64,000 bases of DNA from DATBLE01 sp963837265. Lineage in GTDB: Bacteria; Actinomycetota; Thermoleophilia; Gaiellales; Gaiellaceae. The stretch covers positions 124,001 to 188,000 of the forward strand of contig CAWIMQ010000011.1 of NCBI GenBank assembly GCA_963837265.1, given 5' to 3'. Below, piece by piece: positions 30,013 through 38,670 of this stretch. Position 1 is the stretch's first letter, and every line of letters starts with the position of its first letter. The notes under the pieces are model-generated. The model was given only the letters and a program-made list of their open reading frames with translations. It did no database searches and was not told the origin of the DNA. Both the position numbers and the translations under genes were made by a program.

Positions 30013-31908
30013 ATGGCTCTCCGCTTCGTGCCCCGCGAGGAGCTGGCGCGCATCCGCTCGTCGGAGGGCGACCGCTTCGAGCGCGCGGCCGCGTTCGCCG
30101 ACGCCTGCCGGTTGAACGCCCTGTACATGATCGAGCGGACCGGCTCCGGCCATCCCGGCACGACCTTCAGTTCCATCGACATCGTGTCGTGGCTGCATCT
30201 CGAGGTGCTGCGAGACGGCGACCGCTACTTCTCCTCGAAGGGCCACGACGTCCCGGGGCTCTATGCCGTGCTCGCCGCCCTGGGGCAGATCGACTTCGAC
30301 CTGGTCCACGAGCTCCGGCGGCTCGACGGGCTGCCCGGCCACCCCGACGTCGCCGCCACGCCCGCCGTGGTCACGAGCACCGGCTCGCTCGGGATGGGGG
30401 TCTCGAAGGCGCGCGGGTTCGTGCTCGCCGACCGGCTGCTCGGCCGCTCGGGCCGGGTCTACGTGCTCACCGGCGACGGGGAGCTGCAGGAGGGCCAGTT
30501 CTGGGAGTCTCTGCAGCCCACGGCGAACCGCGGGTTGCACGAGGTCACGGTGATCGTCGACCGGAACGAGGTGCAGTCGGACACGTGGGTCTCGGAGGTC
30601 AGCGACCTCGGCGACCTCGGAGAGAAGCTGCGGGCCTTCGGCTGGGCGGTTGCCTCCTGCGACGGCCACGAGCCGGCCTCGCTGTCCGAGGCGCTCGAGT
30701 CGCTCGCGGGCGAGAAGCGGCCGGGGGCCGTGATCGCGCGGACCGTGAAGGGGGCGGGGGTCTCGTTCATGGAGCCGCACGGCCTGCCGCGCACGGACAC
30801 GGCGCTGTACGGCTACCACTCCGGTGCGCCGTCTCGGGACGAGTACGAGCGGGCGGTCGAGGAGCTCCGCACGCGGCTCGACTCGCGTCTCGGGCGGCTC
30901 GGCCAGGCGCCGGTCGAGCTCGTCGAGGCGCAGCCGCCGGAACACGTGCCGGCGACGGCGAAGCGCCAGCAGCTCGTGGCCGCGTACGGGGAGGCCCTCG
31001 TCGAGCAGGCGGAGGCGGAGCCGCGGCTCGTCGTCCTCGACGCCGACCTGCGCTTCGACTGCGGCCTGGTCGAGTTCCGGCAGCGACATCCGCACCGCTT
31101 CTTCGAATGCGGGATCGCGGAGCAGGACATGGTCTCGCAGGCGGGGACGATGGCGCTCGCCGGCCTCTTGCCCGTCGTCCACTCGTTCGCGTGCTTCCTC
31201 TCGACGCGCCCGAACGAGCAGATCTACAACAACGCGACCGAGCGCTCCAGGGTGATCTACGTCGGCTCGCTCGCCGGGATCGTCCCCGGCGGGCCGGGCC
31301 ACTCCCACCAGTCGGTGCGGGACGTGTCCGCCCTCGGCGCCGTGCCGGGAATGGCCCTGATCGAGCCGTTCTGCGAGGACGAGGTGCGGGCGGCGGTCGA
31401 CTGGGCCGTTCGGCGTGCGTCCGGGCCGGTCTACCTCCGCCTCGTCAGCGTGCGCTGGGCGCTCGGCTTCGACCCGCCCGCGATCGACGAGCTCGTCCCC
31501 GGCCGGGGCACGGTCCTGCGGCCTGGCGACGACCTCCTCTTCGTCGCCGCCGGGCCGGTGATGGTCGCCGCCGCCTGGGAGGCGGCGGACCTGCTCGCCG
31601 GCGAGGGGCTGGACGCGGGCGTCCTCGCGCTGCCCTGGCTACGGGACGTGGACGGCGCCTGGCTGGCCGAGACGGCCGGAGGCGCCCCGATCTTCACGGT
31701 CGACAACCACTACGTCTCCGGCGGGCAGGGCGACGCCGTCCTCGCGGCGCTCGCCGCGGACGCCCCGGAGGCGGCCGCGCGCGTGCACAAGCTCGGCGTC
31801 ACCACCATCCCCGCAAGCGGCGAGAACAACGAGGTCCTGCGCGCGCACGGCCTGGACGGAGCCGGCGTCGCCGCGCAGGTCGCGGCCCGGTTGGGCGCGC
31901 GCGTCTGA
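30013..31908 (+). CDS. tkt: Transketolase (single-chain)
   Basis: A 631-residue thiamine-diphosphate enzyme. MIERTGSGHPGTTFSSIDIV opens the family, the TPP motif runs from GDGELQEGQFWESL to VDRNEVQSD, the pyrimidine domain has FFECGIAEQDMVSQAGTMALAG with the catalytic Glu, and a C-terminal domain ends NEVLRAHGLDG. It moves two-carbon units between sugar phosphates. A TAACGT box lies 12 nt before the ATG. In a surface-glycan locus it may provide sedoheptulose-7-phosphate for heptose or another special precursor. It is followed after 28 nt by the first SWDNL-family gene. Confidence 0.85.
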   Translation: MALRFVPREELARIRSSEGDRFERAAAFADACRLNALYMIERTGSGHPGTTFSSIDIVSWLHLEVLRDGDRYFSSKGHDVPGLYAVLAALGQIDFDLVHELRRLDGLPGHPDVAATPAVVTSTGSLGMGVSKARGFVLADRLLGRSGRVYVLTGDGELQEGQFWESLQPTANRGLHEVTVIVDRNEVQSDTWVSEVSDLGDLGEKLRAFGWAVASCDGHEPASLSEALESLAGEKRPGAVIARTVKGAGVSFMEPHGLPRTDTALYGYHSGAPSRDEYERAVEELRTRLDSRLGRLGQAPVELVEAQPPEHVPATAKRQQLVAAYGEALVEQAEAEPRLVVLDADLRFDCGLVEFRQRHPHRFFECGIAEQDMVSQAGTMALAGLLPVVHSFACFLSTRPNEQIYNNATERSRVIYVGSLAGIVPGGPGHSHQSVRDVSALGAVPGMALIEPFCEDEVRAAVDWAVRRASGPVYLRLVSVRWALGFDPPAIDELVPGRGTVLRPGDDLLFVAAGPVMVAAAWEAADLLAGEGLDAGVLALPWLRDVDGAWLAETAGGAPIFTVDNHYVSGGQGDAVLAALAADAPEAAARVHKLGVTTIPASGENNEVLRAHGLDGAGVAAQVAARLGARV

Positions 31909-31936
31909 CCGTCGGCGCGGCCCGCGCGTCCCGGAG

Positions 31937-33439
31937 ATGAGAGTCCTCTTCCTCATGCGGGCGCTCAACTTCGACCGCAACTTCGAAGCCGTTCTTCGCG
32001 AGCTGCTCCGCCGGGGCCACGAGGTGCACGTCGCGCTCGAGGTCGAGCGGAGGACCCTGCCTTCGGGTGCCGGGCTCGCGTTCGAGGCGCTCGAGCGCGA
32101 GTTCCCCGGCTTCTCGCGGGAGCAGCTGCCGCCGCGCTCGGATGCATGGCTCGAGCTGGCGACGCCCCTGCGGCACGCGATCGACTACCTGCGCTACCTC
32201 GAGCCGCAGTTCGCGGCCGCCTCCGCGCTGCGGGAGCGGGCTGCGGCGCGTGCTCCCCGCTCGGTTCGCGCGCTCGCCCGGGCCGGGGCCGCTCGGGCCC
32301 CGCTCGACCGCCTGCTCCGCCGGCTGGAGGGCGCGCTCCCCGTGTCCACGGAGGTCCGTTCGTACCTCGAGCGGCGACGGCCCGATGTCGTGCTCGTCTC
32401 GCCGCTCGTGCTGCTCGGCTCGGCGCAGGGCGACTACGTCCGCGCCGCCGCGGCGCTCGGCCTGCCCACGGCGCTCCTGGTCGCGAGCTGGGACAACCTC
32501 ACCAACAAGGGGGTCGTGCGCGACGTGCCCTCGCTGACGGTCGTCTGGAACGCGGCCCAGGCCGAGGAGGCGGCGAGCCTCCACGGAATTCCCGCCGGCC
32601 GGGTCGTCGCGACCGGCGCGCACACGTACGACCACTGGTTCACCTGGCGGGCGAGCACCACGCGGGAGGAGTTCGCGCGGAAGGTCGGCCTCGATCCCTC
32701 GCGTCCTTTCCTCCTCTACGCGTGCTCGTCTTGGTTCATCGGCGGCGTCGAGGCGGACTTCGTCGCCGAGTGGCTCGGCCGGCTGCACGCCGACCCGCGG
32801 CTCGAGCACGTCGGCGTGCTCGTCCGGCCGCATCCGCAGAGCGCCGAGATGTGGGCAGGCCGGGACGGTCTGCGCGAGCCCGGACGGGTCGCCTTCTGGC
32901 CTCCCGGCGGCGCGGTCCCCACGGACGCGAGCCGGAAGGGCGACTACTACGACTCGATCGCTCACTCCGCCGGCGTCGTCGGCGTGAACACGAGCGCCCT
33001 GATCGAGTCGGCCATCGTCGGCCGGCCGGTCTTCACGGTCCTCGACGACCGCTTCCGGCACGCGCAGGAGGGCACCGTCCACTTCGCGCACCTCACGGGT
33101 GGGGGCGACGGGCCGCTGGTCGTCGCGGAGACGTGGGGAGAGCACCTCGACCAGCTCGCGGAGGCCCTGGCCGAGCCCGGGCTCCACGCCGGGCGGCTCG
33201 GACGCTTCGTCGCCGCCTTCCTCCGGCCGCACGGTCTCGACGTGCCGGCCGCGCCGCGAGTCGCAGACGCGATCGAGGAGCTCGTCCGCGAGCCGCCCGC
33301 CCGGTCGCGCCCGGTGGGCGGGGCCGCCGCCTCGACCGCACGGGCCCTCCTGCCGGTTGCCGTCCGTCTCGCGAGGGTTGCGCGCCGCGGCCGCGCGCTC
33401 GCGCGCCGGACGGTGCGGGCGCGGGCGAGTCAGGCCTGA
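31937..33439 (+). CDS. SWDNL-family GT-B-like transferase, copy 1
   Basis: A 500-residue protein and the first of 12 related domains. The N-terminal half starts with a Rossmann strand and RGHEVHVALEV. The second half has SWDNLTNKG (184-191), VWNAAQAEEAASLHG (203-217), GAHTYDHWF (227-235), LVRPHP (295-300), NTSALIESAIVGRPVFT (351-367) and QEGTVHF. This order matches two-domain GT-B transferases that use a nucleotide-linked donor; RPHP and the following Thr-Ser recall the HP and S/T motifs of CMP-sugar-using GT-B enzymes. The last 70 residues are basic and amphipathic and could bind the membrane. Donor and acceptor unknown. Converges with copy 2, overlapping by 10 bp. Confidence 0.68.
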   Translation: MRVLFLMRALNFDRNFEAVLRELLRRGHEVHVALEVERRTLPSGAGLAFEALEREFPGFSREQLPPRSDAWLELATPLRHAIDYLRYLEPQFAAASALRERAAARAPRSVRALARAGAARAPLDRLLRRLEGALPVSTEVRSYLERRRPDVVLVSPLVLLGSAQGDYVRAAAALGLPTALLVASWDNLTNKGVVRDVPSLTVVWNAAQAEEAASLHGIPAGRVVATGAHTYDHWFTWRASTTREEFARKVGLDPSRPFLLYACSSWFIGGVEADFVAEWLGRLHADPRLEHVGVLVRPHPQSAEMWAGRDGLREPGRVAFWPPGGAVPTDASRKGDYYDSIAHSAGVVGVNTSALIESAIVGRPVFTVLDDRFRHAQEGTVHFAHLTGGGDGPLVVAETWGEHLDQLAEALAEPGLHAGRLGRFVAAFLRPHGLDVPAAPRVADAIEELVREPPARSRPVGGAAASTARALLPVAVRLARVARRGRALARRTVRARASQA

Positions 33440-34827
33440 GCGCCGGCCGCCGGCCGGCCGTCGAGGCCGGACGCCTCCGGGCTGCCCGCGAGCGCCAGCA
33501 CCTCCCCGGCGACGATGGGCGCCACCCGCCGCTCGAGTCCGCGCGGCCGGACGAAGAGCTCGGCGAACCGGGCGATCGCCTCCCGGTCGTAGTCGCCGCC
33601 GACGCCGCGCTCGAGCTGGGTGACGTGCTCCTCGAGCGAGTCGGCATAGGTGACGCCGCCGCCGCCCCCCTCGAGCAGGTAGTAGAAGTGGCGCGAGCCG
33701 CCCTGCGCGGGCGCCGCCTCGCCGGCGGAGAACGTGTACACCGGCCTGCCGACGATCGCCGCCTCGATCTGCGCGCTCGTGTTCAGGCCGACGACGGCGC
33801 TCGCGTGGTGGAGCTGGTCGTAGAGGTCCTGGCCCGCGCGGTGCGGCCGGCTGCTCACGGAGACGCCCGTCGCGGCAGGCGTCCAGCTCCGCCACCGGCC
33901 CTCCTCGCGCGGGTGCCGCCGCACGAGCACGTTGGCCCGCGAGAGACGTCCGGGGCTCGCCCGGAGAGCGCGCAGCCACTCGTCGACGACGGCCGGCTCG
34001 TCGGGACAGACCTCGTTCGTCGAGCCCAGATAGAGGACCACCGGCTCGTCAGGATCGAAGCCGTGATCCGCCAGGAACGCCTCGCGCGTCGTTCCGGGAC
34101 GCATCGCGAAGAACCCGTCCCAGTGCGGCGCACCGGCGGCGACGACGTCGCCGGGGTCGAGGCCGTGCAGCTCCGCTGCCTCCCGCCGCTGCACCTCGTT
34201 CCAGACGAACAGGCGGTCGGGGGCGACGTGGATCCGCTCCTTGTTCGAGAGGCTGTCCCAGCTGAGGACGAGGCCGGCGGTCGGGATTCCGAGCGACCGC
34301 GCCGCCTTCACGAGCTCCGGCTGGTACGGGCTCCGGACGAGCGGGCTGACGAGCACGACGTCGGGCCGCTGGCCTGCCAGGAAGCGGACCACGCCCGGGT
34401 CGGGGGGAAGCTTCGCCTCCAGCTCCGCGAGGCAGGCCTCGAAGTGGTCCCGCACGCTCGGGTCGAGGTCGACGACGGGGTCGGGCCACGACCGCTCGGC
34501 GTGCAGCGAGCCGCGGGAGGCCGCCTGTACGAGCCAGTCGAGCGCGCGCCTGCGGTTGAACGAGGCGACGGCCAGCTCCGGGCCGAGATACCAGACGTAG
34601 TCGCGGGCGTGGCGCAGCAGCCGGACCGCGTCTGCCGCCGCCGGGTCCGAGACCTCGTCGTACAGCTCGAGGCTGACTCCGGCCACCCCTCTCAGCCGCT
34701 TCAGCAGCCGGCGTGGACGCTGGCTCGGATACGCGATCACGACCTCGTGCCCCCGGCCGGCGAGCTCGCGGACGACGCCCACGAACCGCTTCAGGGTGAT
34801 CCGCTTCGTGGCGAACAGGATGCGCAT
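33430..34827 (-). CDS. SWDNL-family GT-B-like transferase, copy 2
   Basis: A 465-residue member starting MRILFATKRITLKRFVGVVR from the ATG at 34827. Motifs: SWDSLSNKE (189-197, Ser replacing Asn), VWNEVQRREAAELHG, GAPHWDGFF, VLYLGSTNEVC, LVRRHPREEG (Arg replacing the Pro of RPHP), NTSAQIEAAIVGRPVYT and a Gly-rich LLEGGGGGVTY loop after the HF motif. It pairs closely with copy 3 upstream in the same operon and has the same length, so the two are probably a recent duplication. No basic C-terminal anchor is present. Confidence 0.68.
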   Translation of the reverse strand: MRILFATKRITLKRFVGVVRELAGRGHEVVIAYPSQRPRRLLKRLRGVAGVSLELYDEVSDPAAADAVRLLRHARDYVWYLGPELAVASFNRRRALDWLVQAASRGSLHAERSWPDPVVDLDPSVRDHFEACLAELEAKLPPDPGVVRFLAGQRPDVVLVSPLVRSPYQPELVKAARSLGIPTAGLVLSWDSLSNKERIHVAPDRLFVWNEVQRREAAELHGLDPGDVVAAGAPHWDGFFAMRPGTTREAFLADHGFDPDEPVVLYLGSTNEVCPDEPAVVDEWLRALRASPGRLSRANVLVRRHPREEGRWRSWTPAATGVSVSSRPHRAGQDLYDQLHHASAVVGLNTSAQIEAAIVGRPVYTFSAGEAAPAQGGSRHFYYLLEGGGGGVTYADSLEEHVTQLERGVGGDYDREAIARFAELFVRPRGLERRVAPIVAGEVLALAGSPEASGLDGRPAAGAQA

Positions 34828-34866
34828 GGGTACGTGCGGACGCGGCGGGGGGCGGCCGGCCCCGCG

Positions 34867-34883
34867 GGTCAGCCTAGCTGACC
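34867..34883 (-). terminator. Stem-loop at the end of copy 3
   Basis: GGTCAGC-CTA-GCTGACC is a perfect 7-bp inverted repeat that overlaps the stop codon of copy 3 (34869-34871). It lies 40 nt upstream of copy 2, so it may weaken read-through within the operon. Confidence 0.4.
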
Positions 34884-36266
34884 GGCAGGCGCGCCCACCC
34901 GGCCGGGCCGGACGGACGTCGCCAGCTCCGTCACCTCGTCGGCGAGGATCGGGACGACGGGCCGGTCCAGGCTGCGCGGGCGGACGAGACGCCGGCAGAG
35001 CCGCCGGGTCGCTTCGACGTCGTGGTCGCCGGCGACGCCGCGCTCGAGCTGGAGCACGTGTTCCTCGAGCGTGTCGGCGTACGAGACGACCCCCCCGTGC
35101 TCCCTCAGGAGGTGGTGGAAATGCAGCGTTCCCTCCTGGCCCAGCGCGGCCCCGCCGGCCGCGAACGTGTACACGGGCTTTCCGAGGATCGCCGCCTCGA
35201 TCTGCGCGCTCGTGTTCAGGCCGACGACGGCAGTGGCATGGTGGAGCTCGTCGAAGAGGGTCTGGTCCGCCTTCCCGGCGGGATCGCTGATCGAGACGCG
35301 GGGTGCCGGCGGCGCCCAGCCGGCCCATCTCGGCGCGTCGCGCTCGCCCGGGTGGGGCCGGACGAGCACGTTGGCCTCTCGAACAAGGGCGGGCCCGTGG
35401 CGGAGGGCGGCGAGCCACCGCTCGACGATCGGCGGCTCGTCCCTGCACACCGTCCGCGTGGAGCCGAGATAGAGGACGATCGGGCGGCCGGGATCGAATG
35501 CATGGCGCGCGCAGAGCTCGCTGCGCCCCTGCGCCGGAGCCAGGGCGAAGAACGAGTCCCAGTGCGGCGCGCCGGTGACGACGGCACGGGCGGGATCGAT
35601 GCCGTGCAGCTCGATCGCCTCGCGCCGGTGGACGTCGTTCCAGGCGTACACGCGGTCCGGCAGCGCGTGCATCAGCCCCTTGTTCGACAGGCTGTCCCAG
35701 CTGTAGACCGGAAACGCGCTCGGGACCCCGAGCACGCGGGCGGCCTTCACCACCTCCGTCTGGTGCAGGCCGGGCCGGATCAGCGGCGTGACCAGGACCG
35801 CGTCCGGTTGCAGCCCGGCCAGGAACCGGACGACGCCGGGGTCGGGGGGAAGCGCCAGCTCGAGGCCGGCGAGCATCTCCTCGACTCCTCGCGACACCGC
35901 GGGATCGAGTGCCAGGAGCGGATCCGGCCACCTCTCGTCCCCGCCGCGGGCGCCGCCGGACGCAGCCTTGACGAGGCGGTGCAACGCGCGCCTGCGGTTG
36001 AACGTGCCCACGTCGTGCTCCGGTCGGAGGTACCAGGCATAGTCCCGCGTGCGGCGCAGCAGGTTGGCGGCCTGCCCGAACGCCTCGTCCTCGAACTCGT
36101 CGTAGCGCTCGAGCCGGATCCCGGCCGAGCGGAGATCCACATCCGGCTCGCGCCGCTCCCGGGACGGCGCCGCGACGACGACCTCGTCGCCGCGCCCGGC
36201 CAGCTCGAGCGCGAGGCCGGCGAGACGGCCGAGCGTGAGGATCTTCGTGAAGAGGACGATGCGCAC
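34869..36266 (-). CDS. SWDNL-family GT-B-like transferase, copy 3
   Basis: A 465-residue member from the GTG at 36266. Motifs: SWDSLSNKG, AWNDVHRREAIELHG, GAPHWDSFF, IVLYLGSTRTVC, LVRPHPGE, NTSAQIEAAILGKPVYT and GQEGTLHFHHLL. It shares with copy 2 the unusual SWDSLSNK, the GAPHWD pair and the N-terminal phrase FNRRRALHRLVKAA. Copies 2 and 3 form a leftward operon. The divergent gene at 36319 starts 52 bp away. Predicted cytoplasmic glycosyl- or polyol-phosphate transferase. Confidence 0.68.
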   Translation of the reverse strand: MRIVLFTKILTLGRLAGLALELAGRGDEVVVAAPSRERREPDVDLRSAGIRLERYDEFEDEAFGQAANLLRRTRDYAWYLRPEHDVGTFNRRRALHRLVKAASGGARGGDERWPDPLLALDPAVSRGVEEMLAGLELALPPDPGVVRFLAGLQPDAVLVTPLIRPGLHQTEVVKAARVLGVPSAFPVYSWDSLSNKGLMHALPDRVYAWNDVHRREAIELHGIDPARAVVTGAPHWDSFFALAPAQGRSELCARHAFDPGRPIVLYLGSTRTVCRDEPPIVERWLAALRHGPALVREANVLVRPHPGERDAPRWAGWAPPAPRVSISDPAGKADQTLFDELHHATAVVGLNTSAQIEAAILGKPVYTFAAGGAALGQEGTLHFHHLLREHGGVVSYADTLEEHVLQLERGVAGDHDVEATRRLCRRLVRPRSLDRPVVPILADEVTELATSVRPGRVGAPAGQLG

Positions 36267-36305
36267 CGGCTTGCGCGGCCAGCCTAGATCATCCAGCTCG
36301 TCGGT

Positions 36306-36311
36306 TAACGT
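36306..36311 (+). promoter_or_regulatory. -10 box of the gene at 36319
   Basis: TAACGT ends 7 nt before the ATG at 36319 and matches the box before 10577. It supports this start over longer in-frame forms that would run into the divergent gene. Confidence 0.4.
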
Positions 36312-36318
36312 CGAACGG

Positions 36319-37320
36319 ATGAAGGCGCGGTCACCCCGCGAGATCGGCGCGGCCGTGCGGCGCGAGGTGGACGTGCGCGCCAGGGCGGCGCTGGCGGAGC
36401 GCGCGCTCGCCCGCGCGCCGGGGACGGTGCTCGCCGGGCCCTTTCTCGGCGAGATCGGCTACGAGCTCGAGTACTGGATTCCCTTCCTTCGCCGGCAGCT
36501 CGGCCTGAGCCGCATCGCGCCCGACCGGGTGACGGTGATGACGCGCGGCGGCGCGGCGCTCTGGTACCGCGACTTCGCGTCGCACGCTCTCGACGTGCTC
36601 GACCTTCTGACCCCCGAGCAGTACCTGCCGAAGCTCGAGGAGCGGCGCCGCCGGGCGGGCGACCTGAAGCAGCTCCGCGTGGAGAGCTTCGACCGGGAGC
36701 TCGTCGCGCTCGCGCGCGAGCGCCTCGGCCCGCTCACCGTCGTCCACCCGAGCCTGATGTTCGCGCGGCTGCGCGGGCTCTGGTTCAGGGGGAGGCCGCT
36801 CGCCGAGCTGTGGCCGCGCGTCGAGTACCGGCGGCTCGACGTGCCCGCAGACCCGGTCGCGGGGCTACCCGCGCGCTACGTCGCGGTGAAGGCCTACTTC
36901 AACGAGTGCCTGCCCGCGACCCCCGCCCTGCGCGGGTTCTTCCGCCGGGTCGTCGAGCGCATCGCCGAGGAGATCGACGTCGTGCTGCTCTCGACCGGCC
37001 TCGAAGTCGACGACCACGAGGAATGGGCGACGAGCGCGGCGCGTGTCCACCCGGTCGAGCACCTGCTCCGGCCGGCGGACAACCTCGCCGTGCAGACCCG
37101 GATCATCGCCCTCGCCCGGGGCCTCGTCGCGACCTACGGGGGCTTCTCCTACCTCGGCCCGTTCCTCGGGGTGCCGACCCTGACCTTCTACGAGGTCGAG
37201 CAGACGGTGCCCGTCCACCTCGACGTCCTGCGCGCCGCGGTCCCGGGCGCAGACTACGCGCGTACCCGGGCAGGCGACCTCGCGGCCGTCGAGTCGTTCG
37301 TCTCGCGACTGTCCCAGTAG
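36319..37320 (+). CDS. Uncharacterised glycan-locus protein, possible transferase
   Basis: A 333-residue protein of no family I can name. Visible features are a basic, Arg-rich N-terminus, GPFLGEIGYELEYWIPFLRR near residues 45-64, LDLLTPEQYLPKL, YVAVKAYFNECLPATPALRG near 200, and ATYGGFSYLGPFLGVPTLTFYE near 275-296. The last phrase, a small-residue loop then a conserved Gly-x-Pro, resembles the donor-site region of GT-B enzymes such as heptosyl- or fucosyltransferases. No signal peptide or membrane helix. The ATG at 36319 is chosen because of the -10 box 7 nt upstream. Surrounded by transferase genes, so a role in glycan assembly is likely. Confidence 0.55.
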   Translation: MKARSPREIGAAVRREVDVRARAALAERALARAPGTVLAGPFLGEIGYELEYWIPFLRRQLGLSRIAPDRVTVMTRGGAALWYRDFASHALDVLDLLTPEQYLPKLEERRRRAGDLKQLRVESFDRELVALARERLGPLTVVHPSLMFARLRGLWFRGRPLAELWPRVEYRRLDVPADPVAGLPARYVAVKAYFNECLPATPALRGFFRRVVERIAEEIDVVLLSTGLEVDDHEEWATSAARVHPVEHLLRPADNLAVQTRIIALARGLVATYGGFSYLGPFLGVPTLTFYEVEQTVPVHLDVLRAAVPGADYARTRAGDLAAVESFVSRLSQ

Positions 37321-37383
37321 CTCTCCTTGCTCCCCCTACCTCGTAAGCCGGCCGTTCGCGGATGCACGGCGGTGGCGGCCGGA

Positions 37384-37472
37384 GCCGGGCTTCGCCCGGC
37401 GGGAGGCCAAGGACGGCCGGTCGACGAGCGCGCAGAAGGAGGGGTCCGTGGGGGAACCCTGGGTTCCCCCAC
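37384..37472. terminator. Two hairpins between convergent genes
   Basis: In the 153-bp gap between convergent genes, GCCGGGC-TTC-GCCCGGC (37384-37400) is followed by a 25-bp palindrome at 37448-37472: GTGGGGGAACCC, one T, then its exact complement. Both are symmetric, so they could terminate transcription from either side. Nothing else is seen in the gap. Confidence 0.55.
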
Positions 37473-37473
37473 G

Positions 37474-38208
37474 CTACGCCGAGGGCGCTCGCAGCCGGTC
37501 GAGCTCGGCGACCGCCTCCTCGTAGCGCAGCCGCCACCTCCGCGCCTCCTCCTCCGCCTTCAGCAGCCGCTTCTCCGCCTTCTGCAGCGACGCACGCAAC
37601 CCGTCGGCGTCCTTCCACGCGCGGGCACGGTGATGGACCGCGAAGGCCGTCTCCCGCTGGGCCTGCGTGCGGGGATAGAGGAGCTCCGCCTCGACGAACG
37701 TCACCTCCGGCCGGCCGAGCAGCAGGTCGTCGAGGAACTGCGGCCCGGTCTCGTCCTTGACGTTGGCCTCGCCGGCGCCCATCCGCATCCCGTAGGAGGT
37801 TCGGGGCCGAATCGTCGCGAGGCCGCGCTCGAGGATCGGGTGTCCGGCGACCGAGCCCATCAGCGCCCCGTTCACCCGCCCGGGTTTGCGGTAGCCGACG
37901 AAGAGCTCGGCATCCTCGATCAGGGGCTCGATCGACCGCAGGCACTCGAAGTCGGTGTCGACGTGGACGCCGCCCATGCGCCAGAGGATCTCGAGGCGGA
38001 AGATGTCCCCGCGCTCCCAGGGTGCCCGCAGGCGCTCCGCCGCCTCGGGGCGGCGCAGGTCCTCCGGGGCGGGGAACGTCTCCTCGGTCCAGAACCGCAG
38101 CTCCCAGCCCGGATGACGGTCGAGCCACGTCCGCTGGTAGCGTGCGAAGTCGTCCGGGAACGGGTCTGGTCCCACCCAGATCTGGTGGAAGATGCGGGGA
38201 ATGCGCAC
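37474..38208 (-). CDS. GT32-type glycosyltransferase with coiled-coil tail
   Basis: A 244-residue enzyme. RIPRIFHQIWVGPDPFP opens the Gly_transf_sug (OCH1-like) domain, WELRFWTEET follows, and the D-x-D metal motif is in GGVHVDTDFECLR (about residue 83). WERGDIFRLEILWRMGGV is the preceding conserved helix. Family members add hexoses such as mannose or galactose. The last 45 residues (from KAEKRLLKAEEEARRWRLRY) form a charged coiled coil. GTG start lies 6 nt after a TAGCTT box. A paralogue with the same tail type lies at 43369-44166. Confidence 0.84.
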   Translation of the reverse strand: MRIPRIFHQIWVGPDPFPDDFARYQRTWLDRHPGWELRFWTEETFPAPEDLRRPEAAERLRAPWERGDIFRLEILWRMGGVHVDTDFECLRSIEPLIEDAELFVGYRKPGRVNGALMGSVAGHPILERGLATIRPRTSYGMRMGAGEANVKDETGPQFLDDLLLGRPEVTFVEAELLYPRTQAQRETAFAVHHRARAWKDADGLRASLQKAEKRLLKAEEEARRWRLRYEEAVAELDRLRAPSA

Positions 38209-38214
38209 GGCGGG

Positions 38215-38220
38215 AAGCTA
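38215..38220 (-). promoter_or_regulatory. -10 box of the GT32 gene
   Basis: On the minus strand TAGCTT (38220-38215) ends 6 nt before the GTG at 38208, consistent with a leaderless transcript. The divergent gene begins at 38224. Confidence 0.4.
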
Positions 38221-38223
38221 GCA

Positions 38224-38670
38224 ATGATCATCTCCACCGACCGGCTCGCGGACCATCGGCGCGCGGTGACCATGGTCGACGGCGCGTTCGATCCGATCCA
38301 CGACGGTCACGTCGGCTACTTCGAGGCCGCCGCGGCCCTCGGTCTCGCCGTGCTCTGCAACGTCTCCCCCGACGGGTACGTGGCGCTCAAGCACCCACCG
38401 CTGCTCGACCAGGGGGCCCGCGGGCGCGTGATCGACGCCCTGCGGCCGATCTCGTTCACGCATCTCTCGCGGACGACCACGAACGAGGTCCTGCGGGCTC
38501 TCGTGCCGCGGTACTACGCGAAGGGCGCCGACTGGCGCGGCCGCCTGCCCGACCAGGAGCTCTCGACGTGCGCGGAGCTCGGGATCGAGATCGTCTACCT
38601 CGACACCGTCGTCGCCTCCTCGAGCGCGATCGTGGATCGCCTGCTCGCAGGCTATAGTCGCTCGCGTTGA
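38224..38670 (+). CDS. Cytidylyltransferase-like (TagD/HldE-C-type) nucleotidyltransferase
   Basis: A 148-residue protein of the HxGH nucleotidyltransferase superfamily. VDGAFDPIHDGHVGYFEAAA (residues 18-37) has the H-x-G-H signature in DPIHDGHV, and IVYLDTVVASSSAIVDRLL replaces the usual ISTT-type closing motif. Relatives join CTP or ATP to glycerol-3-phosphate, heptose-1-phosphate or similar. Here it would make a CDP- or ADP-linked donor for the glycan. A TagD-like role could feed CDP-polyols to the SWDNL family; a heptose role would fit the transketolase. Neither is proven. Its TGA overlaps the TTG of the acyltransferase gene. Confidence 0.72.
   Translation: MIISTDRLADHRRAVTMVDGAFDPIHDGHVGYFEAAAALGLAVLCNVSPDGYVALKHPPLLDQGARGRVIDALRPISFTHLSRTTTNEVLRALVPRYYAKGADWRGRLPDQELSTCAELGIEIVYLDTVVASSSAIVDRLLAGYSRSR
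38653..38658 (+). promoter_or_regulatory. Possible internal -10 box before the acyltransferase gene
   Basis: TATAGT lies within the end of the nucleotidyltransferase gene, 8 nt before the TTG start at 38667. It may give an extra leaderless transcript of the acyltransferase gene. Confidence 0.35.
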
